Shown here: positions 56,201-64,000 of the stretch, piece after piece
Layout: each line of letters opens with the position of its first letter
Position numbering within the stretch: the stretch's first letter is position 1
Assembly (NCBI GenBank): GCA_021730205.1
Contig: CP072533.1
Coordinates: forward strand, 835,380-899,379
DNA from: Candidatus Ruthia sp. Cpac_8_S14
Lineage (GTDB): Bacteria > Pseudomonadota > Gammaproteobacteria > PS1 > Pseudothioglobaceae
Direction of reading: 5' to 3'
Length of the DNA stretch: 64,000 nt
Made by a program: the position numbers and the translations under genes
The notes under the pieces: generated by a model
The model's input: the letters and a program-made list of their open reading frames with translations, nothing else
The model's database searches: none
What the model was told of the DNA's origin: nothing

Positions 56201-56646
56201 GCCTCAATCATTTGATTCAATATTAAGTGTTTAGCTACATCGCTATAAATAGGTGTTGCAATCATAATCAAACCTTGGTTATAATCAATTAGTTGCTGCT
56301 GCGTTACACTAACACACTCAAACGATCGTCCTTGAGTGTAAGACAAAGAAATCAATTCAGAAAGATTAAGGTAGCCTTGGCGGTCTTGACACAATAATAA
56401 AACCGAATAAAACTCACCCTCTTTATCTTTGACATTAATTCTAGCACCAAATATTGGCTTGATATTGGCAGCAGTGGCCTTTTGATAAAATTTAACGGCA
56501 GAAAAAAGGTTGGACTCGTCTGTTAGTGCAATTGAATCCATGCCAATTTCTTGTGCTTTTTCAATCAATTCTGGGATACGTACCAAAGAGTTCTCAACTG
56601 AGAATTCACTTTGACAATGTAGGTGCACAAAACCAGAATTAGCCAT
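53221..56646 (-). CDS. dnaE: DNA polymerase III alpha subunit
   Basis: The catalytic subunit of the replicative DNA polymerase. The 1141-residue protein has the N-terminal PHP domain (GFVHLHCQSEFSVENS), the palm region with GRGSGAGSLVAYVLGIT and the catalytic aspartates in PDFDIDFCTDRRDEVI, a third Asp in VKFDFLGLSNL, the fingers (RAMGKKKASEM), the tandem helix-hairpin-helix segment, and the OB domain near residue 980-1060. Length is typical. The start is ATG at 56646. It stands alone; the usual lpxB/rnhB neighbours are missing. Its 3' end faces the dead comEC. Confidence 0.96.
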   Translation of the reverse strand: MANSGFVHLHCQSEFSVENSLVRIPELIEKAQEIGMDSIALTDESNLFSAVKFYQKATAANIKPIFGARINVKDKEGEFYSVLLLCQDRQGYLNLSELISLSYTQGRSFECVSVTQQQLIDYNQGLIMIATPIYSDVAKHLILNQMIEAKQKAEFWQTVFVERYYLGVQRTSREFDEKHLHLCVELALELGIAVVATNDVQFLNESDFDAHEARICISQGGLLDDARRERHFSNQQFLKSSEQMHELFADLPEILENTLEIAKRCNVHFELFKKNYLPDFPVPEGLTIEQFFCEESERGLVQRLQNLKADAQVYHQRLKFELDVIIQMGFPGYFLIVADFIRWSKENDIPVGPGRGSGAGSLVAYVLGITNVDPIKHELLFERFLNPERVSMPDFDIDFCTDRRDEVIDYVSKKYGHEKVSQIITYGTMAAKGVVRDAGRVLGHPYGFSDKISKMIPNDLKMTLEKALSEPEEGGSEELRTRYDSEESVTALIDLSKQLEGLVRNVGTHAGGVVIAPSKISDFCPVYKGCGENDGVVSQFDKDDVEAVGLVKFDFLGLSNLTVIHKAVKLVSAKGLSGEPIDLDALPLDDKKVYELLQRCDTIGIFQLESEGMRSYLKKLQADNFEDIVAMLALYRPGPLDAGMIDDYINVKHGAQVKYPHPMLEQILKPTNGVFLYQEQVMKSAQVMAGYSLGGADLLRRAMGKKKASEMSRQRSVFVKGAAEKGIDEKKANEIFDLIDKFSGYGFNKSHSVAYAYVSYHTAWLKSHYPAPFMAAVLSSMMDDTERISFTISEARQMGLMVNGPNVCESNYEFSINDAKTVVYGLGAIKGVGRALVDALVFECNTNGAYKGLFEFCSRIEKRYLNKRAIEALIYSGAFDVLGVDRASLIKTYPTAIRQAEQKQNDHFSGQSGLFSNTKQHSEYEVHYLSAPNFSFKERLQLEKSVLGYYFDDHPTDEYKADLKYIGATLPSKVVFRNNKEVRVLALISELRYRATKSGGQIALVTVEDGIKLLNAVVFTKTLGSVSDQLIVDEVVVISGKINKDFRNQWQVVVDKIEQVKMNYTKGFEVLLNTKHQSIFDRLVKVLLEHKGNCPVKISYIANNLRGSMLLNKAYLVAPNQQLIDAVNILAQDQVSKIHYH

Positions 56647-56826
56647 TAAGAGTAATTAAAATAAATTTGATGAAAAACTCATCCATTTTACAAGTTTAAA
56701 GAACTTTTTTTATTTTAAAAGTACTGAAAGTTTTTAAAATAAATGTCAGACAAAATAATTATTGAGAACTTCTTACTGTTGATTAAAAAAAATTAATACA
56801 GGCTTTTTTTACAACAAACAATAGAC
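56647..56826. other. AT-rich gap upstream of dnaE with a perfect AT inverted repeat
   Basis: No gene is visible. It contains TTATTTTAAAA and TTTTAAAATAA, perfect 11-base arms around an 11-base loop at about 56710-56742, made only of A and T. This may include the dnaE promoter, but no convincing -35/-10 pair stands out. Confidence 0.4.
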
Positions 56827-56858
56827 AAAAAAAATACCCCAGTTGGGATATTTTTTTC
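56827..56858 (-). terminator. Terminator after the sox cluster
   Basis: On the minus strand an eight-base stem with one mismatch (ATATCCCA/TGGGGTAT) is followed by a run of eight T's. It lies 20 bases after the soxK stop and would end the soxXYZAK transcript. Confidence 0.7.
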
Positions 56859-56877
56859 TAACTCACTAGGTTTATAC

Positions 56878-57198
56878 TTAAAACCTAGGTCCGGCTGTTT
56901 TTGCTAATGCAGTTTGTGCTGTTGCATTAATTGTTTGCTTATGAGCTTTATTCGCCAAAGTAATTGCTGCAGCGTTTTTACCTGCTTTATGCAATTTTCT
57001 AGCTTTTTTGATCATTTTCCCAGTATCACGCCATGCCATATTTACAGCAAGATTGGCTTTATAACCAGTCTGTGCTGCTTTAATAGCAGACTTAAATGAA
57101 TCAGAAGAGCCATTATTCCAGTTATGCGAACCATCCAAGGAATCAGCCTGAACTGTTAAAACAAATAATGTCAAAGTTGTTAATAATACTTTTTTCAT
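56878..57198 (-). CDS. soxK: SoxAX-binding protein SoxK
   Basis: SoxK (SAXB) binds the SoxAX cytochrome and helps its thiosulfate-conjugating activity. The 106-residue protein has a signal peptide (cleavage near residue 18), then an Ala/Lys-rich helical body with the typical WRDTGKMIKKARKLHKAGKN region and a tail of repeated Ala, Gln and Lys (LANKAHKQTINATAQTAL). It follows soxA by 9 bases with a good ribosome site (AGGAG). Position after soxA and the WRDT motif make the assignment good. The protein has no Cys or heme site. Intact. Confidence 0.82.
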   Translation of the reverse strand: MKKVLLTTLTLFVLTVQADSLDGSHNWNNGSSDSFKSAIKAAQTGYKANLAVNMAWRDTGKMIKKARKLHKAGKNAAAITLANKAHKQTINATAQTALAKTAGPRF

Positions 57199-57207
57199 TA
57201 GTGTCTC

Positions 57208-58023
57208 CTATTTCCTGTATCTATCAGCAGTGATTTCAAGGCCATTACTCATTGCTTGATGAAAGAATTCCATATTACGAAACGCTTCTGTCTGAGCTTT
57301 TAATGGCTTGGCACGCATGTTTTTCAAACAACCAGCATAACGACGGTGTAGTGTACCCATACCAGCCCATTTCGCACGATACATAGGTAGGTGAGTAGTA
57401 TGACCTAACGCAGGTGATAAAATATCAGCGCGCACTTTTTTGCCTGCGTTATACACATGACAATCTGCACAAGACATGTTGAACTGACCACGCTTAGCAT
57501 AAAAGAAAATCTTACCCTTCTCATAAGCCGCCTTAGCGCCAACAGACTCAACTTTTACGTTAATTTTTTGTCCAGCTGCTTGATCTGAAATCCAAGCACT
57601 AATACGAGCAATTTTGCCTTTCTTAAAGCCTAGTTTTTTACCAGTTTGTTGTTGGTAACACTTCTTAATCGCGCTTTCAAGTGTGACCACTTGCTGAGTT
57701 GCTTCATCAAAGTATGGGTGTTTAACACGAGCTGCCGCTGGATTTTTAAGTGAGTTACACTTATTAAGGCCAAACTTTAAATACTCCTTGCCGCCCTTCT
57801 CTACCGCTTCCTCATAAGGAGGAATACCGTCTAAAATTTCTTCGAATTGTTCTCTTGAACCTTGATCAACCGCATATACACCATTGGTATAGTCTGCAAA
57901 TTCAACACTCGGAAAAATTGTTTTAAAGTGCTTAATAAAAGCTTTTTGGTCAGATGCAACATCAGCTAATGCCATACCAACCAACAAGCCCAAACTGGCC
58001 GCTGTGGTTATTAGTTTTTTCAT
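57208..58023 (-). CDS. soxA: Sulfur oxidation c-type cytochrome SoxA
   Basis: SoxA is the larger subunit of the SoxAX cytochrome, which links thiosulfate to the carrier SoxYZ in the periplasm. The 271-residue protein has a signal peptide (about 1-20). It has a single heme site, CADCH at residues 185-189, and the active-site Cys that ligates this heme at 232 (RYAGCLKNMRAK). Cys89 and Cys122 remain where diheme SoxA has its first heme, so they probably form a disulfide. This is the mono-heme type, as expected for clusters that carry SoxK. It starts with ATG at 58023, ribosome site GAGGAG. Confidence 0.93.
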   Translation of the reverse strand: MKKLITTAASLGLLVGMALADVASDQKAFIKHFKTIFPSVEFADYTNGVYAVDQGSREQFEEILDGIPPYEEAVEKGGKEYLKFGLNKCNSLKNPAAARVKHPYFDEATQQVVTLESAIKKCYQQQTGKKLGFKKGKIARISAWISDQAAGQKINVKVESVGAKAAYEKGKIFFYAKRGQFNMSCADCHVYNAGKKVRADILSPALGHTTHLPMYRAKWAGMGTLHRRYAGCLKNMRAKPLKAQTEAFRNMEFFHQAMSNGLEITADRYRK

Positions 58024-58050
58024 TAATCTCTCCTCAGTAATTATAAACAG

Positions 58051-58353
58051 TTACTTAGACTTTGTAGTCGCAGAACCTGTTTTACCTTTATTGTCTTTGT
58101 ACTTAAGTTCAATTATGTCACCCTTCTTACCAGGAACGTTAAACTTAAAATAAGGGTTTTCAGAAATTGAACTACCGATATCAGCGTCTAGAACTTTGTT
58201 GCCATTATGTAATATAACCATATTTTCAATATAGTTAGCTGGTACGATTTTACCTTTTTTCTTACGTAAGCCTGTCTCCATAGGGTGCTTAATTAAACAC
58301 TTAATACCAATAACACCTTTTCTAGCCTTGGGCTTTAATTTAATACTTGCCAT
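58051..58353 (-). CDS. soxZ: Sulfur carrier complex subunit SoxZ
   Basis: SoxZ pairs with SoxY to form the periplasmic carrier on which sulfur intermediates ride. The 100-residue protein, an immunoglobulin-like fold, has IKLKPKARKGVIGIKCLIKHPMETGLRKK (quoted by motif), PANYIENMVILHNG, and SENPYFKFNVPGKKGD. It has no signal peptide of its own and is expected to be exported with SoxY. It lies 38 bases after soxY and 27 bases before soxA. Intact. Confidence 0.95.
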   Translation of the reverse strand: MASIKLKPKARKGVIGIKCLIKHPMETGLRKKKGKIVPANYIENMVILHNGNKVLDADIGSSISENPYFKFNVPGKKGDIIELKYKDNKGKTGSATTKSK

Positions 58354-58390
58354 TTTTATATTCTCCTTTTAATACCATTAGTTAATTAAC

Positions 58391-58834
58391 CTAACCGCCA
58401 CAACCGCCAATCGTTACTTTGACTTCTTGAGTTTTAGAAGTTGTTGTACCACCTGCTGTCACTAACGCTATCACTGGAGAAGTTTTACCCATCTTAACAC
58501 GAGTAGAAACATAACCCTGAGCGCCAGATAAATTAAATGAAGCTACTAAAGGGGTAGAATTACTCTTAATATAGAAAGAAATGTTTGTTACGCCTTTAAT
58601 CTTAGAAGCATCCACTGTCATCGGCACTACTGCACCATTCTCAGCAATCTTAGGTGCTTTGAATTTGAATGAACCTTGACCAGCACTTGCAACCGAAACA
58701 CTTGCTGCATCTGATTTAATCTTAAAACTTACAGAATTAGCAAAAGCCATACTTGGTGTTAGTAAGCCTGCACCTACTGCTGTGGCAACTGCAGAACCTG
58801 CCATCGCACTTTTTAGAAATAACCTTTTTTTCAT
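58391..58834 (-). CDS. soxY: Sulfur carrier subunit SoxY
   Basis: SoxY carries the sulfur substrate on the Cys of its C-terminal GGCGG arm, here Cys145 of 147. From ATG 58834 (ribosome site AAGGAG) the protein has a Tat-like signal (KKRLFLKSAMAGSAVATAVG to about residue 32) in which the twin arginines are Lys-Arg (KRLFLK). Family members usually have RRxFLK. The core is the SoxY fold (residues 33-140). An in-frame upstream start at 58879 lies inside soxX and would put extra residues before the signal. SoxY-SoxZ export through Tat is therefore likely but the KR pair is unusual. Confidence 0.93.
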   Translation of the reverse strand: MKKRLFLKSAMAGSAVATAVGAGLLTPSMAFANSVSFKIKSDAASVSVASAGQGSFKFKAPKIAENGAVVPMTVDASKIKGVTNISFYIKSNSTPLVASFNLSGAQGYVSTRVKMGKTSPVIALVTAGGTTTSKTQEVKVTIGGCGG

Positions 58835-58844
58835 CCTGCTCTCC

Positions 58845-59192
58845 TTATTTTGAATAAATGAAATCTGTAATTTGATCAATTTGCTTCTCGCTCAACACTT
58901 GCTGCTTACCAAATGGAGGCATAATTGAATCTGGATTTTTAATAGTCGCATCCCAAATTTGCTTTCTTAAATCAGCTTTATTTGGAAATCTTGCTTTCAT
59001 TGCAAGTAGTGGCGGTCCAACTGTTCCTGGTAAACTTCCACCTGGAATCATGTGGCATGATAGACAATTGCCCAACTTACGACCGAAGGTTATCTCTTCA
59101 CCCGTCATCTCTTTAGCACCTGCTTGTGTTGGTATCATAAATAATATTGCCAATGTCACGACTACTGAGATAGAAGAAATGGTTTTCTTCAT
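58845..59192 (-). CDS. soxX: Sulfur oxidation c-type cytochrome SoxX
   Basis: SoxX is the small cytochrome subunit of SoxAX and takes up electrons from thiosulfate conjugation. The 115-residue protein has a signal peptide (to about residue 26), a heme site CLSCH at residues 43-47, and the methionine ligand in IMPPFG near 91. It is the first gene of soxX-Y-Z-A-K; the gap to soxY is 10 bases. A promoter-like pair lies upstream and strong ribosome sites precede every gene in the run. soxB and soxCD are not in the cluster. Intact. Confidence 0.93.
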   Translation of the reverse strand: MKKTISSISVVVTLAILFMIPTQAGAKEMTGEEITFGRKLGNCLSCHMIPGGSLPGTVGPPLLAMKARFPNKADLRKQIWDATIKNPDSIMPPFGKQQVLSEKQIDQITDFIYSK

Positions 59193-59256
59193 GTTTCTCC
59201 CCTCTTTATATAAAAAAATAAACCCCTTAACAAGGCATTAAGCCTTGACGAAAAGA

Positions 59257-59285
59257 ATGATATAGTACTTAAAAATACTTTGCAA
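59257..59285 (-). promoter_or_regulatory. Candidate promoter of the sox cluster
   Basis: On the minus strand TTGCAA (59285-59280) and TATCAT (59262-59257) are 17 bases apart. The -10 matches five of six consensus positions and the -35 four of six. The start of soxX lies about 65 bases downstream, after a small inverted repeat (AAGGC/GCCTT) in the untranslated leader. The remaining bases up to trpE (59286-59534) hold no gene. Confidence 0.45.
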
Positions 59286-59534
59286 CTCTTTTATTAAAGC
59301 GTTATATTATAATATTCTAGATTTCTAAAAGAAATGTCGCGCAATATCCATGTTTTATGGCCTTATTTAAAGGTAACTTTTCATACCAACTACAAGCAAT
59401 GCCATTTATAAAAATCAATATTACTTGTTTGAGTCTAGAACGCATGTATTTACAGAGAAAAACTAAGTTATTCTTTAAAAAAAAGTAAAAAAATTAACCA
59501 AACAAGAAGAAATTATTTAGTTAATTTTTTCCAC

Positions 59535-60989
59535 TTAAACTTGCTGTGCAGCCTTGATAAGTGCTTGAGCTTTATGCATAGTTTCATCCCACTCTGATTG
59601 TGCTATAGAGTCATAAACAATGCCCGCTCCAGCTTGAACATAAAGCATTTGATCTTTAATCACAGCAGTGCGAATAGCAATTGCCATGTCCATACATCCA
59701 TGCCAAGATAAATAGCCAATTGCACCTGAATAAATATTGCGTTTTAAAGGCTCAATCTCATTGATAATTTCTATGGCTCGTACTTTGGGCGCGCCACTGA
59801 GTGTACCTGCTGGAAAAGTTGCTTTTAAAACATCAATTACACTCACATCGTCTTTAAGCTCACATTCAACGTTTGACACAATGTGCATCACATGCGAATA
59901 GCGCTCAACAAACATTTTATCAGTCAACTTAACTGTGCCAGTTTTTGCAATACGGCCTAAATCATTACGACCCAAATCAATCAACATTAAATGTTCTGCA
60001 ATTTCCTTCTCATCATTTAATAAGCCTTGCTCCAATGCTAAGTCTTGAGCATGGTCTTTACTGCGCGCACGAGTACCTGCCATAGGTCTAACAGTTGCAC
60101 GCCTATTACTATCCACACGAGTGAGAATTTCTGGTGAAGAGCCAATAATCATAATATCATCTAAATTAAGATAATACATATAAGGCGATGGATTGAGGCG
60201 TCTAAGTTGTCGATATAACTCAATTGGTGGTGCTTTAAATATTGCATTAAGTCTTTGTGAAGGCACCACTTGCATGACATCACCAGCCTTGATATATTGC
60301 TGAATAGTATCAACTGCAGCTTTATAGTTCTGCTCGCCAAAGCTAGAGATAAAATCTGCATTGCTAAGATGATCAGATTGATAGTCTTTTTTAATTAAAG
60401 GCTGGTTAATCTGACGCTCGATTTCACTTAACCTTAATTGCGCATCTTCAAAACTTTGCTTGCTAGGATTAATGTGTGTCATTAAGAAAGCCTTATTGGC
60501 TAAATTATCAAATACCACCAAATCATTAGACACCATCAACATAATATCTGCAATGTTAAGCTCGTCTTTCTTCTTAGCATGTTTTAATTTTAGCTCGATA
60601 TAGTGAATAATTTCATAACCAAAATAGCCCACCAAACCACCATTAAACTCTGGCAAATTTTCAATTTTTGGTACCTTATATTGCTGTTGATATCGCTCAA
60701 TCCATAACAGTGGGTCTTCTACAGTGAATGACTCAGATTGCTGTGAATTCTTCTCAATACAAACCTCATAACCAAACACCTTAATAACGGTTTGTGCACT
60801 CAAGCCAATCATTGAATAACGACCCCATTTTTCTCCACCTTGTACGGATTCAAAAAGATAAGAATAAGGCGTATCTGCCAGTTTTAAATATAAACCTAAT
60901 GCAGTATCAGTATCTAAAATCACCTCTTTAAAAACGGGAATATGATTATAGCCTTGTTCAACAAATTGATTGAAACTAGATTGATTCAT
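59535..60989 (-). CDS. trpE: Anthranilate synthase component I
   Basis: TrpE makes anthranilate from chorismate with ammonia supplied by TrpG, the first step of tryptophan synthesis. The 484-residue protein has the N-terminal tryptophan-feedback region (YLFESVQGGEKWGRYSMIG) and the chorismate-binding C-domain with VVPSQRLNAIFKAPPIELYRQLR, GSSPEILTRV, RPMAGTRARS, LMLIDLGRNDLGRIAK, and TFPAGTLSGAPKVRAIEII. Length is typical. No leader peptide or attenuator is obvious upstream. trpG and trpD are not adjacent. Starts with ATG at 60989. Intact. Confidence 0.95.
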   Translation of the reverse strand: MNQSSFNQFVEQGYNHIPVFKEVILDTDTALGLYLKLADTPYSYLFESVQGGEKWGRYSMIGLSAQTVIKVFGYEVCIEKNSQQSESFTVEDPLLWIERYQQQYKVPKIENLPEFNGGLVGYFGYEIIHYIELKLKHAKKKDELNIADIMLMVSNDLVVFDNLANKAFLMTHINPSKQSFEDAQLRLSEIERQINQPLIKKDYQSDHLSNADFISSFGEQNYKAAVDTIQQYIKAGDVMQVVPSQRLNAIFKAPPIELYRQLRRLNPSPYMYYLNLDDIMIIGSSPEILTRVDSNRRATVRPMAGTRARSKDHAQDLALEQGLLNDEKEIAEHLMLIDLGRNDLGRIAKTGTVKLTDKMFVERYSHVMHIVSNVECELKDDVSVIDVLKATFPAGTLSGAPKVRAIEIINEIEPLKRNIYSGAIGYLSWHGCMDMAIAIRTAVIKDQMLYVQAGAGIVYDSIAQSEWDETMHKAQALIKAAQQV

Positions 60990-61036
60990 ATAAACAGTAT
61001 TTATGTAGAAATTCCAAGTATTTTAAACCTTGTAAT

Positions 61037-61075
61037 AAAAAAACCGCATCAATTTTGATTAATGCGGTTTTTTTT
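61037..61075 (-). terminator. Terminator after rpoC
   Basis: A stem of AAAAAACCGCAT pairing with ATGCGGTTTTTT encloses a 12-base AT-rich loop, with T-runs on both sides, so it can act in both directions. It lies 22 bases after the rpoC stop and 48 bases before trpE on the same strand. Confidence 0.85.
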
Positions 61076-61096
61076 ATTTTTAAGCAAAAGTTAATA

Positions 61097-64000
61097 TCAT
61101 CCCTTTTGTGCTTGCTCCTTTGCTTCGTTTAATTGATCAGCCAATGCCTGCTGTGCATCAACTGTTTGCGTAATACTTGCAACATATTGAGCACGACGTT
61201 TTTGATGATGTTTAAAACCTATACCTGCTGGAATCAATCGACCCACAATCACGTTTTCTTTCAAACCTTGGAGTGTGTCCACACGTCCTGTTGTTGAAGC
61301 TTCTGTTAACACACGAGTTGTTTCTTGGAACGAAGCAGCAGAAATAAATGACTCAGTTGCCAAGGATGCTTTGGTGATACCCATTAGCAATCTTTGATAG
61401 ATGATTAAATTTTTGCCTTGTGCTTCTAATTGCTTATTGGTTTCAATCACTCGACCATATTCAGCAGTTTCACCATTAACAAATGATGAATCGCTTGCGT
61501 CAAGAACCTCAACTTTGCGTAGCATTTGTTTAACAATCACTTCAATATGTTTATCAGAAATATTAACACCTTGTAAGCGATAAACATTTTGAACTTCTCT
61601 AACAACATAGTTAGCCAACGCCTCAACACCCAATAGACGTAAGATATCATGCGGGTTAGATGGACCATCTGAAATGACATCGCCTTTTTCAATCGTTTCA
61701 CCATCAAATACGTTAATTTGACGCCATTTGTGAATCATCATTTCGATGGCTTCACCTTCTGCACTGGTAATAATTAAACGGTCTTTAGTTTTGGTAGAGT
61801 TACCAAAACTAATAACGCCAGTTGCTTCTGCAAGAATTGAATGATCTTTAGCCTTACGCGCTTCAAATAAATCAGCAACACGTGGTAGACCGCCCGTAAT
61901 ATCGCTTGTTTTAGACAAATCTTTAGGAATTTTAGCTAATACTTCACCTGCTGCAATCACTTGATTGTCGTCTAAATTAATTTTAACAGTTGATGGTAGG
62001 TAATGTGTTGATAGTACAACTTCGGAATCACTCTCCTCAACCATTTTAATTAGCGGCTTTAGTCCTTTTGCCGCTGTTGATCTCTCGGCTTCATCAATCA
62101 TCTCAAAGAAAGTTAAACCTGTCAATGGATCGGTATTTTTATTAACGGTCAAACCCTCAACAAAATCTACAAAAATCACACGACCTGCTTGTTCAGAAAT
62201 AATAGGGTGTGTATGTGGATCCCAATCAGCAATCTTATCTTTTGCTTTAACCGCACCACCTTCTTGCACATGTACAATTGCACCATAAGGAATTCTATAA
62301 CGTTCAACCTCTTGACCTTTGTTATTACGAATAGTCACCTCAGAAGAACGAGAAATGACCACTAAATCATTATTTTCATTGGTAATCGATTTTAAATTTT
62401 CAAAGTGTGTAACACCATCCGTATTAACATTGATACTGCTGACTGCAGTAGAAGCAGATGCAGCGCCACCAATATGGAAAGTACGCATGGTTAACTGCGT
62501 ACCTGGCTCACCAATGGATTGTGCTGCAATAACACCAATTGCCTCACCAACATCAATTTTATGACTACGTGCCATATCATTACCATAGCATGATGAGCAC
62601 ACGCCATAACGTGTATCGCAAGTGATAGCTGAGCGTACTTTCATCGACTCAATGCCTAATTCATTAATCTTATCTGAATCATCCAAGGAGACTAAATGAC
62701 CTTTTTCTAAAAATACATTCGTTGAACCTGGCATTAATACGGCTTTTGCTGTCACTCGACCTAATGTTGCTGTGCCCAAGGTTTGTACAATATTACCACC
62801 GTCAATCACTGCTTTCATAATCAAGCCATTATCGGTACCACAATCATCTTCAGTAATAACCAAATCTTGTCCAACATCCACCAAACGCCTGGTTAAATAA
62901 CCAGAGTTTGCTGTTTTCAGTGCTGTATCAGCCAAACCTTTACGTGCACCATGTGTAGAAATAAAATACTGCATGTTGTTCAAGCCTTCACGGAAATTTG
63001 ACGTAATTGGGGTTTCAATAATTGACCCATCTGGCTTCGCCATCAATCCGCGCATGCCTGATAACTGACGCATTTGTGCAGGAGAGCCCCTTGCACCTGA
63101 ATCAGCCATCATATAAACCGAGTTAAATGAGGCAAGTTTTTGAGTCTTGCCATCAGCGTCAATAAAATCTTCAAAACCAATCTCATCCATCATTGCTTTT
63201 GCCACTTTTTCAGAAGTACGCGACCAAATATCAATCACCTTGTTGTAGCGCTCACCATCAGTCACAATACCTTTAGAAAATTGCTCCTGAATATCTTTAA
63301 CTTGAACCTCTGCTTGTTCAATCATCATGGCTTTAGAATCTGGAATAATCATATCATTTGAGCAAAATGAAATACCTGATTTAGTTGAATATTGGAAACC
63401 CATATACATCATTTGATCAGCAAACATAACCGTTTGCTTTAATTCTTGCGTGCGGTAGCAAACATGAATTAAACTAGAAACTACTTTTTTACTAATGGCT
63501 TCATTGATTAAATCAAATGACAGGCCATTCGGCAAAATTCTTGAAAAAATCGCACGACCCACCGTGGTATCAACGATACGTTTAGTGCTAGGCTCAAATT
63601 TACCATCAATCTTTTGATAATCCTGAATACGTAATTTAACCTTTGCATGCAAGGTAACATTGCCAGACTCATAAGCGTTAAGTACTTCGGTTGCATTTGC
63701 AAAAATTAGCCCCTCACCTTTTTGATTAATCATCTCACGAGTCATATAATAAAGACCCAAAATAACATCTTGCGATGGCGCAATAATAGGCTCACCACTA
63801 GCAAGGTGTAAGACATTATTAGACGCCAACATTAAGGTTCTTGCCTCTAATTGCGCCTCCTCAGATAAAGGCACGTGTACTGCCATTTGGTCGCCATCAA
63901 AGTCAGCATTGAATGCACCACAGACAAGTGGATGTAACTGAATGGCCTTGCCTTCAATTAGTAGCGGCTCAAACGCTTGGATGCCTAAACGGTGCAATGT
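61097..64000 (-). CDS. rpoC: RNA polymerase beta' subunit (5' end outside window)
   Basis: The largest RNA polymerase subunit, with the catalytic Mg site. The frame is open to the end of the window; about 968 C-terminal residues of some 1400 are visible. The active-site loop [16 protein letters not shown] is near the beginning of the visible part, then the bridge helix and trigger loop (GGAASASTA after [10 protein letters not shown]), and a zinc-type Cys cluster with [19 protein letters not shown]. The protein ends KEQAQKG. A terminator follows. In relatives rpoB precedes it. No lesion is visible. Confidence 0.97.
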   Translation of the reverse strand, partial: TLHRLGIQAFEPLLIEGKAIQLHPLVCGAFNADFDGDQMAVHVPLSEEAQLEARTLMLASNNVLHLASGEPIIAPSQDVILGLYYMTREMINQKGEGLIFANATEVLNAYESGNVTLHAKVKLRIQDYQKIDGKFEPSTKRIVDTTVGRAIFSRILPNGLSFDLINEAISKKVVSSLIHVCYRTQELKQTVMFADQMMYMGFQYSTKSGISFCSNDMIIPDSKAMMIEQAEVQVKDIQEQFSKGIVTDGERYNKVIDIWSRTSEKVAKAMMDEIGFEDFIDADGKTQKLASFNSVYMMADSGARGSPAQMRQLSGMRGLMAKPDGSIIETPITSNFREGLNNMQYFISTHGARKGLADTALKTANSGYLTRRLVDVGQDLVITEDDCGTDNGLIMKAVIDGGNIVQTLGTATLGRVTAKAVLMPGSTNVFLEKGHLVSLDDSDKINELGIESMKVRSAITCDTRYGVCSSCYGNDMARSHKIDVGEAIGVIAAQSIGEPGTQLTMRTFHIGGAASASTAVSSINVNTDGVTHFENLKSITNENNDLVVISRSSEVTIRNNKGQEVERYRIPYGAIVHVQEGGAVKAKDKIADWDPHTHPIISEQAGRVIFVDFVEGLTVNKNTDPLTGLTFFEMIDEAERSTAAKGLKPLIKMVEESDSEVVLSTHYLPSTVKINLDDNQVIAAGEVLAKIPKDLSKTSDITGGLPRVADLFEARKAKDHSILAEATGVISFGNSTKTKDRLIITSAEGEAIEMMIHKWRQINVFDGETIEKGDVISDGPSNPHDILRLLGVEALANYVVREVQNVYRLQGVNISDKHIEVIVKQMLRKVEVLDASDSSFVNGETAEYGRVIETNKQLEAQGKNLIIYQRLLMGITKASLATESFISAASFQETTRVLTEASTTGRVDTLQGLKENVIVGRLIPAGIGFKHHQKRRAQYVASITQTVDAQQALADQLNEAKEQAQKG

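Noticed and set aside
59487-59530. Inverted repeat AAAAAATTAAC/GTTAATTTTTT after trpE as a terminator
   Set aside because: The arms are almost pure A/T, the loop is over 20 bases long and it partly approaches the trpE end; such matches are common in this AT-rich sequence.
1-64000. CRISPR arrays, insertion sequences, prophage genes and toxin-antitoxin pairs
   Set aside because: I looked for regularly spaced repeats, transposase or integrase motifs and paired small genes and saw none. The lone XRE protein has no toxin partner beside it.

Overview
The window is a stretch of chromosome from an AT-rich gammaproteobacterium. It carries a thiosulfate-oxidising soxX-Y-Z-A-K cluster, a core set of biosynthetic and housekeeping genes, and an unusually dense scatter of decaying genes, roughly one broken locus for every two or three intact genes. 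That combination points to a chemoautotrophic sulfur-oxidising symbiont of the SUP05 / vesicomyid-clam / mytilid-mussel lineage, caught in active genome reduction. The assignment is an inference from gene content and protein character; no 16S rRNA gene is present to settle it.

Layout. 1-4900: the end of a division/cell-wall cluster (ddlB-ftsQ, with no ftsA/ftsZ after it), a membrane protein, a broken mltD, bolA and a 2Fe-2S flavin reductase. 4.9-8.5 kb: miaA and a collapsed MFP-RND-TolC efflux operon. 8.7-16.3 kb: murD, a Bax-inhibitor-like protein, a dead rppH, hom-thrC-cysM, a ClC chloride channel and hemJ. 16.3-20 kb: a 1226-residue FAD/Fe-S oxidoreductase. 20-29.2 kb: two M16 peptidases, ftsY and hemC among remnants of an NSS symporter, a GGCT-like protein, msrP, two thioredoxin-fold proteins, a TolC/MFP pair, phhB and a membrane protein with a single stop. 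29.2-41 kb: argH-fmt, trmL, clpB with a heat-shock type promoter, an XRE regulator, rnfE, prmC and a TRAP transporter. 41.3-47.5 kb: RNase P RNA, class I fumarase, and mreBCD-mrdA. 47.5-53.2 kb: a dead ATM1-type ABC exporter, recX-recA, ribD-coaBC and a dead comEC. 53.2-64 kb: dnaE, the sox cluster, trpE and most of rpoC.

How it fits together. The intact genes cover amino-acid synthesis (Thr, Cys, Arg, Trp), heme (hemC, hemJ), riboflavin and CoA, translation and RNA processing, cell-wall elongation, and periplasmic thiosulfate oxidation. The dead genes are mostly efflux pumps, peptidoglycan and polysaccharide trimming, DNA uptake, ion or amino-acid symport, and periplasmic thiol/methionine-sulfoxide repair: functions of an exposed free-living cell. 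The decay is recent enough to read individual lesions: Trp codons turned into stops, poly-A slippage, a 5-bp tandem duplication, large internal deletions, and what looks like an inverted template-switch copy in a polysaccharide deacetylase remnant.

I found no CRISPR array, no insertion sequence, no prophage and no tRNA gene. I saw no wholly new multi-gene system. The most unusual items are the 23-bp perfect inverted repeat in the deacetylase remnant, an intact recA-recX in a genome of this type, the division cluster that stops at ftsQ, and a 36-nt perfect palindrome beside a small XRE regulator.
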